Positions 1-6,307 of a stretch of 6,717 bases of DNA are shown here, piece by piece. Position 1 is the first letter of the stretch. Each line of letters starts with the position of its first letter. Location of the stretch: contig JAFWRL010000051.1 in the NCBI GenBank assembly GCA_017520105.1, forward strand, positions 1 through 6,717, read 5' to 3'. A model generated the notes under the pieces. That model made no database searches. It had not been told where the DNA came from and saw nothing but the letters and a program-made list of their open reading frames with translations. This DNA is from Fibrobacter sp. GTDB taxonomy: Bacteria > Fibrobacterota > Fibrobacteria > Fibrobacterales > Fibrobacteraceae. A program made the position numbers and the translations under genes.

Positions 1-479
1 CGATTCTTGGCGGAATACTCCACATCGGCTTCGTGGTAAGAACCTTCGGGTAACGTTTCGTGATAATTATCCGGACTAGAGGCAAAATTGTCAAAGTTGT
101 CGCCGCCAATCATCACGTTAATTGTGGTCCACGGGTTAAAATTCCATTTTTCAAATGTCTTGCCCGTTTTGGATTCGTAAAGTTTTTTCCCCTCATTCTT
201 TCCGACATAATTTGCGGGCAATTTATCGAATTTGCACAAGTACGCCGCCACGGAATCCTTTGTCGTATAGAGGCCGGATTCCTCCACCGCATCATAAATG
301 CTCTTTACACTAGCGTTAGATGACTCAGCAACGCTGCTAGAAGAATTTTTTTGAACACTAGACGACAATTCGTCTTCATCATCGCCGCCAATAGTCTCTC
401 CCGTTGCCGTACATGCCACAAAGAAAGCAGCCATGGCACACGCAAGATAAACCTTAAACAAAGATTTTTTTAATTTCAT
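1..479 (-). CDS. Barnase-like secreted ribonuclease lipoprotein (3' end beyond window)
   Basis: About 160 residues are visible, open at the left edge, so the C-terminus is missing. The N-terminus is a lipoprotein signal: charged MKLKK, a hydrophobic stretch, then lipobox FVAC with the lipidated Cys at residue 23. Residues about 33-57 are an acidic then Ser-rich tether (DDEDE, SSSS). From about residue 61 the sequence follows barnase (guanyl-specific ribonuclease N1/T1 family): KLPANYVGK matches KLPDNYITK, so the Lys27 equivalent is present; IGGDNF matches IGGDIF; HEADVEY matches READINY, giving the catalytic Glu73 equivalent. The final partial codon begins CG and must encode Arg, where Arg83 is expected. 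The His102 region is outside the window, and Phe stands where barnase has Arg59. The expected reaction is cleavage of RNA 3' of guanosine, outside the cytoplasm on a membrane anchor. The start is supported by AAGGA at 486-490, 6 bases upstream. It probably shares a transcript with the dehydrogenase gene 17 bases upstream. No barstar-like inhibitor gene is visible here. Confidence 0.85.
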   Translation of the reverse strand, partial: MKLKKSLFKVYLACAMAAFFVACTATGETIGGDDEDELSSSVQKNSSSSVAESSNASVKSIYDAVEESGLYTTKDSVAAYLCKFDKLPANYVGKNEGKKLYESKTGKTFEKWNFNPWTTINVMIGGDNFDNFASSPDNYHETLPEGSYHEADVEYSAKN

Positions 480-496
480 GACAGTTCCTTGGAATT

Positions 497-1606
497 TTAC
501 GATTCAACGATTAAAGATTTTTCATAAATATAGTCAACGTCCTCGGGGCTGATTCCCCCTGGGACAAGGTCAAGCTTTGAATGGTTTACCTTCATGGCCG
601 CGGCAAACTTGTCCCGCATCTCGCGCGTAACGGAGCATGTCCCGATAAGGCTATGAAGCATGGCCGCGAATTCTCCGATATCCCTGAGCAACAAAAGCGA
701 CAGGATTTTCTGGACATCTTCAGGGACGGACTTACCGCAAACCTCGGTGTAAGCGGCAAGGAAATAACCGACTGCGGGGCCGTGCGGAGTTCCCAAATGC
801 ACCGTGAGGTCATAGCTCATGCCATGCGGCACAGAAGTACTAGTCTGCGCAATAGACATGCCCGCAATCGTCGATGTAAGCATGAGTTTTTCATATAAAC
901 CTGCATCGATTTTTTTCTCGGAAAGGAGGGATTCCTTGCACTCGTTCCAAAGCGTGAGTCCATATTCCGGGCACATGCGGTTGAACTCATTCGATTTCAC
1001 ATTGAGGATGCTTTCGACCATGTGCGCAAGGGCATCGACGGCGGTATTGACAATCAATTGCTTTTTTGCAAAAGCGAGATACTTTCCGTCCACAAGCGCA
1101 AGCTCCGGGAAAATTACATGCGGAATGCTTTTCTTGAGACCAATCTTGTGATTCGTGATTATGGCAACCGGAGTCGCTTCAGAGCCCGTACCGCATGTCG
1201 TCGGGACGGCAACGACAGGAGCGTGGTCGAGCCGGCAACTCGGAACCTTGTGGAGGTCATCTGCATCCACGTCCGGGTTCAGGAGGAGCAGCGCAATCGC
1301 CTTTGCAGCATCAATCGCAGAACCGCCACCGATACCGATTATAAAGTCCGCCTTGAAGTCCCTTGCGGAGAGCGTTGCCTTCCGTACCGTATCCGTCGAT
1401 GGATTTTCTTCGACCTCGTTGAAAACCTGAAACGGGACTTTTCCCTCGTTCAAGACTTCCGTCACATCGTCCAAGGAGCCGTTTGCCGCAGCGGAATGGC
1501 GCCCGGTAACGATGAACGCGCGTTTTCCCACCGCCAGCATATTCTGCGCATGTTTCTTGACACAATTTTTTTCGACATAGATATCTGTAGGGACAAAAAA
1601 ACGCAT
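497..1606 (-). CDS. Iron-containing alcohol dehydrogenase
   Basis: This 369-residue protein is a group III (Fe-dependent) NAD(P)-linked alcohol dehydrogenase, a typical family length. The N-terminal domain holds the nucleotide-binding GGGSxxDxxK motif at residues 93-102 and the VPTTCGTGSE segment at about 134-143. The C-terminal helical domain carries the four metal ligands expected from FucO-type enzymes: Asp191, His195, His261 and His275. It should interconvert a primary alcohol and an aldehyde in the cytoplasm; the substrate cannot be read from sequence. The PHGMSYDLT...GTPHGPAVG stretch resembles, from memory, phosphonoacetaldehyde reductase-like members more than FucO/AdhE, but no phosphonate genes are visible nearby. 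An in-frame TTG at 1640-1642 would add 12 residues; I chose the ATG at 1604-1606 because AAGGAG lies 6 bases upstream (1613-1618). It is transcribed divergently from hisC, and a ribonuclease lipoprotein gene follows on the same strand. Confidence 0.93.
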   Translation of the reverse strand: MRFFVPTDIYVEKNCVKKHAQNMLAVGKRAFIVTGRHSAAANGSLDDVTEVLNEGKVPFQVFNEVEENPSTDTVRKATLSARDFKADFIIGIGGGSAIDAAKAIALLLLNPDVDADDLHKVPSCRLDHAPVVAVPTTCGTGSEATPVAIITNHKIGLKKSIPHVIFPELALVDGKYLAFAKKQLIVNTAVDALAHMVESILNVKSNEFNRMCPEYGLTLWNECKESLLSEKKIDAGLYEKLMLTSTIAGMSIAQTSTSVPHGMSYDLTVHLGTPHGPAVGYFLAAYTEVCGKSVPEDVQKILSLLLLRDIGEFAAMLHSLIGTCSVTREMRDKFAAAMKVNHSKLDLVPGGISPEDVDYIYEKSLIVES

Positions 1607-1632
1607 AATCAACTCCTTGTAATTCAAAACTA

Positions 1633-1661
1633 ATAAAAGCAAGCCAGGCGATTGATGGCAA
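1633..1661 (-). promoter_or_regulatory. Candidate promoter of the dehydrogenase gene
   Basis: On the minus strand TTGCCA (1656-1661, 5 of 6 matches to TTGACA) is followed after 17 bases by TTTTAT (1633-1638, 4 of 6 matches to TATAAT). Transcription would begin near 1626, leaving a short leader that contains the AAGGAG ribosome site. It lies in the 95-base divergent region shared with hisC. For hisC itself the best -10-like sequence is TATATT at 1668-1673 on the plus strand, without a recognisable -35. Consensus matching only. Confidence 0.35.
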
Positions 1662-1701
1662 AAGAACTATATTTTGCAAAAAACAGAAATAGGATATATC
1701 T

Positions 1702-2811
1702 ATGGACATTAACGAACTCGCACAACAGCACATCTTGAAACAGCCGCTCTACGTGACCGGCAAGCCCATCGCCTACACCGCCCGCGAATTTGGCCTCGAC
1801 CCGAAAGACATCGACAAACTCGCGAGCAACGAAAACCCCTTTGGCCCGAGCCCGAAGGGCATGGAAGAGGCCCGCAAGGCGTTGGAAGAAGTGAACCTCT
1901 ACCCGGATGGCGGCAGCTACGACCTCATCGGAAAGATTGCAGAGTTCCGCGGCGTGAAGCGTGAACAGATTGCCGTCGGTAACGGCAGCAACGAGCTCCT
2001 GGACATGATTGCCCAGGTGTTCCTCGGCCCCGGCGTGGAAGCCGTGATGGGCAAGCACAGCTTCGCTGTTTACAAACTCGCCACCATGGCCATGAACGCC
2101 AAGCTGGTCGAAGTCGATATGCCCGCCCCGGCCTACAATTACGACCTCAAGGCCATGCGTGCCGCCGTGAACGAAAAGACCCGCATCGTGTTCCTCGCGA
2201 ACCCGAACAATCCGACCGGCTCTGACCTCACCGCCAAGGAAATCCTCGACTTCGCCGACAGCCTCCCGGAAACTTGCGTTCTCGTGATGGACGAAGCCTA
2301 CACCGAATTTATCGAAGACACGCCGGAACTCGTCCCGGATTTCAACAGCCGCATCGCCGAAGGCAGAAACATCATCTGCTGCCGTACATTCAGCAAGATT
2401 TACGGCCTCGCAGGGCTCCGCGTGGGTTACTGCATCACCCGCCCCGAAATCGTGAACCTCATCAACCGCGTGCGTGAACCGTTCAACGTGAACAGTATCG
2501 CCCAAGCCGCCGCCATCGGTGCCATCGACGACCAGGAATACGTGAACAAGGTTCGCGAACTCAACAAGAAGGGTCTCGAACAGCTGAAGGCTGGCTTCAA
2601 GGAAATGGGCCTCCCCTACGTCGATAGCCACGCGAACTTCATCGCCGTGAGCGGATTCAAGGATCCGATGGACGCCTTCAAGTTCCTGCAGGCAAAGGGC
2701 ACCATCATCCGTCCGCAGCCTGCGATGGGTGACGTGCTCCGCATTACCGTGGGTACCGAAGCGCAGAACGCAAAATGCCTCAAAAACATCAAGGCATACC
2801 TCGGCAAGTAA
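1702..2811 (+). CDS. hisC: Histidinol-phosphate aminotransferase
   Basis: This 369-residue fold-type I PLP enzyme has the full HisC layout. SNENPFGPS lies at residues 42-50, YPDGGSYDL at 67-75, GNGSNELLD at 93-101, NPNNPTG at 167-173 and DEAY at 197-200. The PLP-binding lysine is Lys232 in RTFSKIYGLAGLRVGY, and the substrate-carboxylate arginine is probably Arg347 in LRITVG. It should transfer an amino group from glutamate to imidazole-acetol phosphate, giving L-histidinol phosphate in histidine biosynthesis; broader aromatic aminotransferase activity is possible in this family. The start is backed by AGGA at 1691-1694, 7 bases upstream. Codon choice is GC-rich and strongly biased (one sampled 60-base line has 38 G+C), as for a well-expressed chromosomal gene. 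No other his genes are in the window, so it appears detached from a his operon. A REP-like palindrome follows its stop codon. Confidence 0.95.
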   Translation: MDINELAQQHILKQPLYVTGKPIAYTAREFGLDPKDIDKLASNENPFGPSPKGMEEARKALEEVNLYPDGGSYDLIGKIAEFRGVKREQIAVGNGSNELLDMIAQVFLGPGVEAVMGKHSFAVYKLATMAMNAKLVEVDMPAPAYNYDLKAMRAAVNEKTRIVFLANPNNPTGSDLTAKEILDFADSLPETCVLVMDEAYTEFIEDTPELVPDFNSRIAEGRNIICCRTFSKIYGLAGLRVGYCITRPEIVNLINRVREPFNVNSIAQAAAIGAIDDQEYVNKVRELNKKGLEQLKAGFKEMGLPYVDSHANFIAVSGFKDPMDAFKFLQAKGTIIRPQPAMGDVLRITVGTEAQNAKCLKNIKAYLGK

Positions 2812-2852
2812 GGACTGAATTAACATTCAAGTCTTTACTTTATGCGGGTGGG

Positions 2853-2930
2853 AACGTCATGTTGAGTGAAGCGAAACATCCAGGCCGTTTCAACTGGATC
2901 CTTCGCGGATTCCCGCTCAGGATGACGTTT
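2853..2930. repeat. REP-like imperfect palindromic repeat, copy 1
   Basis: The outer arms AACGTCAT (2853-2860) and ATGACGTT (2922-2929) are perfect reverse complements. Inner arms ATCCAG (2878-2883) and CTGGAT (2894-2899) also pair around a short loop. Between them the arms are similar but diverged, for example TTGAG on the left against CTCAG on the right. The right half, read on the minus strand, shares GTCATCCTGAGCGG and CGAAGGATCCAG with a second copy inside the next gene, so this is a dispersed element. The stem could act on the 3' end of the hisC transcript, but no T-run follows, so it is not a typical intrinsic terminator. It ends 3 bases before the next start codon. Confidence 0.75.
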
Positions 2931-2932
2931 CT

Positions 2933-3745
2933 ATGAGTGCATTCCATGGCGTAAATCAAAAAACTCACGGGGTTGCCCGCGTGATTTCCAAGCGCGGATT
3001 TTGCAGCCGTAGCGCAGCAGAAAACCTGGTTCGCGAGGGCCGGGTTTCTTTGCGTGGTAAAATCGTGCGCGACCCCGAAACGCCTACCTACGAGAACGAC
3101 GAAATCCTTGTGGACGGCAAACCCGTCGAGGCTTCCCAAAAATTCTATTTCGCGATGAACAAGCCCCGCGGCATTGTCACCACCGCAAGCGACGAAAAAG
3201 GCCGCAAGACCGTGATGGACCTTTTTCGCGAACAGTACGCCAAGATGTTCCCCGGCAGACCCGTACCGCACATTTCGCCTGTGGGTCGCCTCGACGCCGC
3301 CAGCGAAGGCTTGCTCCTGTTTACGAACGACACGCAATGGGCAGATGCACTGCTGAGCGGAGGTTCAGCAATGTGTCATCCTGAGCGGAGTGAAACGGAG
3401 TCGAAGGATCCAGGCCCGAAGCAACATCTCAAGATTTACCGTGTGCAGGTCAAAGGCCACCCCACTGCCGACGACCTCGCGAAAATGGAAAAAGGCTTCA
3501 ACGTACCACCCCGCGTCTTCGGCGAAAGCGAAGAATTCATGCACGCCGAACGCGCCGTTCTCCACAGCGCAGGCGAAAAGAACAGTTGGCTCGAAATCAC
3601 GCTTTCCGAAGGCAAGAACCGCGAAATCCGCCGCATGCTCGCCCACTTGGGTTACGAAGTCATGCGCCTCGTGCGCATCCAGTTCGATAAATTTGCGCTC
3701 GGCGATTTAAAGCCTAGCGAAATTCGAGAAATCAAACCCAACTAA
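2933..3745 (+). CDS. rRNA pseudouridine synthase, RsuA/RluB/RluE/RluF family
   Basis: This 270-residue protein should isomerise a specific uridine of 16S or 23S rRNA; the target site cannot be fixed from sequence. Residues about 14-65 form an S4 RNA-binding domain (RVISKRGFCSRSAAENLVREGRV). The catalytic domain begins with FAMNKPRGIVTT (73-84). The catalytic aspartate is Asp121 in PVGRLDAASEGLLLFTND, and the C-terminal family motif is EGKNREIRRMLAHLGYEVMRL. Residues about 143-161 (GGSAMCHPERSETESKDPG) interrupt the usual junction between LLS and PKQHLKIYRV; they are encoded by a copy of a dispersed repeat. Frame and all catalytic motifs are intact, so the enzyme is probably active, with a surface loop. 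The ATG at 2933 is the only good start; its weak AGGA (2919-2922) lies within the upstream repeat. The preceding frame is open only back to 2870, with no other ATG. Confidence 0.92.
   Translation: MSAFHGVNQKTHGVARVISKRGFCSRSAAENLVREGRVSLRGKIVRDPETPTYENDEILVDGKPVEASQKFYFAMNKPRGIVTTASDEKGRKTVMDLFREQYAKMFPGRPVPHISPVGRLDAASEGLLLFTNDTQWADALLSGGSAMCHPERSETESKDPGPKQHLKIYRVQVKGHPTADDLAKMEKGFNVPPRVFGESEEFMHAERAVLHSAGEKNSWLEITLSEGKNREIRRMLAHLGYEVMRLVRIQFDKFALGDLKPSEIREIKPN
3374..3414 (+). repeat. REP-like repeat, copy 2, in frame inside the pseudouridine synthase gene
   Basis: This roughly 41-base stretch shares GTCATCCTGAGCGG at its left and CGAAGGATCCAG at its right with the right half of copy 1 (2853-2930). 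It encodes CHPERSETESKDPG, a type of peptide I recall as a translated dispersed repeat in unrelated proteins. The extra segment, judged by family alignment from memory, spans about 3359-3415 (57 bases, a multiple of three). The 10-mer CTGAGCGGAG occurs both just before it (3353-3362) and inside it (3381-3390), which may reflect how it was acquired. Confidence 0.75.
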
Positions 3746-3815
3746 GATAACTCTACTTCCGTAACACCCCGTACAAAGCAGAATTTTGGGGTCAATAAAA
3801 ATTCGAGTTTTGGCG

Positions 3816-3843
3816 AAAAAAAGTAAACAGCTTCCTAATTTAC
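3816..3843 (-). terminator. Candidate weak intrinsic terminator after the SEC-C gene
   Basis: On the minus strand GTAAA, overlapping the last codons and stop, can pair with TTTAC across an 11-base loop, followed directly by seven T (3816-3822). The A-run can also pair with the T-run at 3846-3850, so the structure might work in both directions between these convergent genes. The core stem is only 5 bp with one G-C pair, hence low confidence. Confidence 0.3.
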
Positions 3844-5079
3844 CATTTTTCCGCAGCATTTCTTGTACTTGAGGCCACTACCGCAAGGGCAAGGATCATT
3901 GCGCCCCACTTTCGGCATCGATCGATCAACAGAAGGATTTTGTTTCAAATCTCGCATTCCAAAGTCACTTTTTTGAGATGGAGACAATTCATTCGAAGTG
4001 TTTCCGTAAGTAACCCAAAGCCTAGCCTTATTGTTGAGTTCCATAATAGCACTGATAATAGGCGTAATCTTGTCCATATCAATGCGGGTAAAACCGATTT
4101 GCAGACGATACCTTTCAATAATTGCAGTAGGATGTTCCAGCCCTATGCGCAAATCATCCAGGAGGCACAACGCATCAAATTCTGCTGCGGCGGGATTATC
4201 CGAATGCTTTTTAAAGTGTTCGCGGATGGTTTTGAATTCCGCAAGATTTTCATTGATATCATCCGTATAGTCAAGCCACTCGTTAAATTCTTCGTTGGTC
4301 GGTCTATATGGACGATGGTGTTTACGACTTTCAATAATGTTATCCATCACAACGGGGGTTTCGACACTCCAGTTGTAAAGGCATACTCCATAGTTCGTAA
4401 AATAGCGGGTAAACAAGCTGCACTCGTTGATTGCCGCAATTCCTTGACTCTTTGTCAGAGGGTTATCGCTATGATTCACATTCCACTTGCTGATAACCGT
4501 TTCGGGATCGCAAATGCCATAAAGATTGGCATAGACCTTGCAATAGTCATGGAATCCGGCCATGTGTCTTTTTGTATTACGGGCGATTTCAGAAAATTCC
4601 TCAGGAACAACTAATGCCAAGTTGTCTTCATTTGTTCCAAAAAGGAACATAAACCCAATGGACAAATTCTGTTCCACGAACTTGAACACGCGTTCGTCCA
4701 TGTTCGGAAAATTGAATTTTGTTGGATAACCTTCCGGGAACATTTCCTTGAAGGAAGACTTATCCGCGTATTCACCAAACAAAAAATCCAAGAACAGCGA
4801 AAATTCAAAATCACCGGAATACTTGACAAAGCTCTCAAATATTTGAGGGATTCGCTTTTCAAGAATTTCAATGTACTCGGCCTTGCGCAATTCTTCTTCG
4901 CAAACCTTGTCTTTTTCTAATTCCGGCGTCGTGCAAAAATGAATATCCTGGATAGAATCCTTCTTGCAAGCGTCCAAAAGCTTCGCAAGAGTCTTCGACG
5001 GAATCGGTTCTTTGTAGATACAGTTCGTTTCACGGAGTAAACGACTACGGTAGTATTTCGGCAGAGAATTGATGTTCAT
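3835..5079 (-). CDS. Unrecognised protein with C-terminal SEC-C zinc motif
   Basis: Function unknown. The 414-residue protein is soluble: there is no signal peptide or membrane segment. The only motif I recognise is at the C-terminus, residues 392-410: [19 protein letters not shown], the SEC-C motif of the SecA tail, with zinc ligands Cys397, Cys399, Cys408 and Cys409. In SecA this motif binds zinc and SecB/ribosomes; in other proteins it is taken as a protein-interaction module. The remaining residues look mostly helical, with a charged stretch at about 262-292 ([21 protein letters not shown]) and a conserved-looking N-terminus ([12 protein letters not shown]). The linker before the motif (about 362-390) is polar and probably flexible. 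The start is supported by AGGAGA (5089-5094) inside the end of the ATPase gene, and only 3 bases separate that gene's stop from this ATG, so the two are very likely translationally coupled. Base composition is AT-richer than hisC (one sampled line has 27 of 60 G+C). An adaptor or effector role for the ATPase is my inference. Confidence 0.85.
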   Translation of the reverse strand: MNINSLPKYYRSRLLRETNCIYKEPIPSKTLAKLLDACKKDSIQDIHFCTTPELEKDKVCEEELRKAEYIEILEKRIPQIFESFVKYSGDFEFSLFLDFLFGEYADKSSFKEMFPEGYPTKFNFPNMDERVFKFVEQNLSIGFMFLFGTNEDNLALVVPEEFSEIARNTKRHMAGFHDYCKVYANLYGICDPETVISKWNVNHSDNPLTKSQGIAAINECSLFTRYFTNYGVCLYNWSVETPVVMDNIIESRKHHRPYRPTNEEFNEWLDYTDDINENLAEFKTIREHFKKHSDNPAAAEFDALCLLDDLRIGLEHPTAIIERYRLQIGFTRIDMDKITPIISAIMELNNKARLWVTYGNTSNELSPSQKSDFGMRDLKQNPSVDRSMPKVGRNDPCPCGSGLKYKKCCGKMVN

Positions 5080-5082
5080 TTT

Positions 5083-6201
5083 TTAAAATCTCCTGAACCA
5101 CTTGTTGAATATGGGGTCGCTGATATAGAGGCCCGTTTCACGCTGTTCCACTATATCACGGTCAATCAATGCCTTCTTTATTCGGGGAATATTCGATTTG
5201 GTCCCGAGGCGATAGGTTTCCAGCACCTCCTGCGACAGGAAACCATTATGAATCCCCGCGGCAATCGCCCGGAGCATGTTCATCTGGTAACTGGAAAGCC
5301 CCTCTGTCTGCTGCATAAAGAGTGCCGCGTTCTGGGTGATAAGTTCATTCATGGCGGTGTCAATTATTTCAGAAGTAACTTCGCGTTCCGTGTGCAGCAT
5401 TACCAGCCAGGCAAGCTGTTGTACATAAGAAGAATAATTTTCCACTTCGCCACAAATTCTTGAAGCCTGTTCCTTGTCGATACGAAGTCCGTGCTTCCTA
5501 AACTTATCGCAGATAAAGGGAACCCAATTTTCGGTAGAAATGACCCCCAGGTAAATCACGTCGCCAAACTGATAGAACGGCATGCTCTTGTTCTGGAAAA
5601 TATTCGTAAGCAAGTGCTTTTTGCTACCAAATAGGCAGTACGATACATTCTGCTGCAACTGCCATGCACCGCGAAGTCTTTTCTGAACCGAGATTGAATC
5701 TGGAAACGCGCCAATCTGTTGAAATTCGTCGATACAAACAACGATGCGCTTCTTTTGCTTTTTTGCGATATTTTCAGCCAATTCTAAAATTTGCTCGGGA
5801 GCGAATTCCTTCGGAGTAATGCCCAGTGAGAGCGTAAATTCGGAAGTCGGATCCGGACCCATACTAATTTTAGGCGAAACCCTGCTCAAAAAATTCTTCG
5901 CATTTTGCAGGATAGAATCAATCTTTGACGAAGTCTGTTGCAATACCGCGGTCGCAAGTTTATTGTAGAAATCGTATTCGCTGCGGCAATCAAAAATGTC
6001 CAAATAAACGACGAGGGCCTTTTTCGGATTCACCAAGCGGCCAACATGGCGAACCAGGGAGGTCTTGCCGATACGACGATTAGAGATAAGCAAGGTGTTT
6101 ACCCCGTGCTCAAAATTCGCCTTGAGCCTCTTGGTTTCAGCTTCGCGATCCGTAAAGTTTTCGCCCTCAACCGCATAACCATATATAAAAGCGTCGTTCA
6201 T
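5083..6201 (-). CDS. Archaeal-type P-loop ATPase (COG1672/ATPase_2-like) with C-terminal winged helix
   Basis: This 372-residue protein looks like a member of the predicted ATPase family often annotated 'ATP-binding protein'. Walker A is SNRRIGKTS at residues 40-48, with Lys46 and Thr47; the first P-loop glycine is Ser40, which I recall as tolerated in this family. Walker B is IVVCIDEF at 153-160, with Asp158 and Glu159, followed by QQ. CLFGSKKHL (189-197) is in the sensor-like position. Residues about 300-372 form a probable winged-helix domain ending in ISDPIFNKWFRRF, a typical C-terminus of these ATPases. An ATP-driven switch or DNA-contacting regulator is plausible, but the target is unknown. 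The start ATG has GGAGG 5 bases upstream (6207-6211). The gene forms an apparent operon with the downstream SEC-C gene and is preceded by an array of palindromes that may be its operators. Its AT-richer composition relative to hisC suggests an accessory origin. Confidence 0.88.
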   Translation of the reverse strand: MNDAFIYGYAVEGENFTDREAETKRLKANFEHGVNTLLISNRRIGKTSLVRHVGRLVNPKKALVVYLDIFDCRSEYDFYNKLATAVLQQTSSKIDSILQNAKNFLSRVSPKISMGPDPTSEFTLSLGITPKEFAPEQILELAENIAKKQKKRIVVCIDEFQQIGAFPDSISVQKRLRGAWQLQQNVSYCLFGSKKHLLTNIFQNKSMPFYQFGDVIYLGVISTENWVPFICDKFRKHGLRIDKEQASRICGEVENYSSYVQQLAWLVMLHTEREVTSEIIDTAMNELITQNAALFMQQTEGLSSYQMNMLRAIAAGIHNGFLSQEVLETYRLGTKSNIPRIKKALIDRDIVEQRETGLYISDPIFNKWFRRF

Positions 6202-6217
6202 AGGAGCCTCCGCCTAT

Positions 6218-6246
6218 AATATACATTATTTTTCATCGGTACACAA
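6218..6246 (-). promoter_or_regulatory. Candidate promoter of the ATPase/SEC-C operon
   Basis: On the minus strand TATATT (6218-6223) lies 17 bases downstream of TTGTGT (6241-6246), which matches only the TTG of a -35 box. The -35 candidate falls inside the first palindrome of the adjoining array. Transcription would begin near 6211, very close to the GGAGG ribosome site, so the leader would be unusually short or the true -10 is slightly further upstream. The weak -35 would fit a regulated promoter. Confidence 0.4.
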
Positions 6247-6296
6247 GGTTGTGTACCAAAAAGTACACAAAGATGTGGTCCACAAGGTTGTGAACC
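6238..6296. promoter_or_regulatory. Array of three 20-bp palindromes (operator-like)
   Basis: Site 1 (6238-6257) is GGTACACAAGGTTGTGTACC, two perfect 9-bp arms around GG. Site 3 (6277-6296) matches it at 18 of 20 positions, and its own arms agree at 8 of 9. Site 2 (6262-6281) matches site 1 at 15 of 20 and overlaps site 3 by 5 bases. All share the core CACAA-N2-TTGTG (ATGTG in site 2). Core centres are 24 and 15 bases apart. The array fills most of the gap between the PAP2 and ATPase genes, 37-95 bases upstream of the ATPase start. No T-run follows on either strand, so a terminator is unlikely; a dimeric DNA-binding regulator is the better reading. Confidence 0.7.
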
Positions 6297-6307
6297 AGGC
6301 ATTTGGC

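Noticed and set aside
1022..1633. A 203-codon plus-strand open frame opposite the dehydrogenase gene
   Set aside because: It is fully antisense to a well-supported dehydrogenase, with an Arg- and Cys-rich composition and no plausible ribosome site.
1607..1642. Upstream TTG start for the dehydrogenase, adding 12 residues
   Set aside because: The ATG at 1606 has an optimally placed AAGGAG, and the extra residues would overlap that ribosome site and leader.
1630..2826. A 398-codon open frame on the minus strand opposite hisC
   Set aside because: It is almost exactly antisense to a gene with complete HisC motifs. GC-rich codon bias in hisC suppresses stops on the opposite strand, and the translation has no recognisable domain.
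2840..3337. A 165-codon minus-strand open frame opposite the pseudouridine synthase start
   Set aside because: It is a shadow frame that includes the repeat element; no motif or credible start.
3765..3795. ACCCC and GGGGT as a terminator stem between the convergent genes
   Set aside because: Only 5 bp around a loop of about 17 bases, and no T-run follows on either strand.
6238..6257. First palindrome as an intrinsic terminator of the PAP2 gene
   Set aside because: Downstream on the minus strand the sequence is GATGAAAAATAATG, with no T-run, and the motif recurs three times as expected for binding sites.
6238..6296. CRISPR-like array
   Set aside because: The three units are palindromic operators with unequal spacing and partial overlap; there are no unique spacers of constant length and no cas genes.
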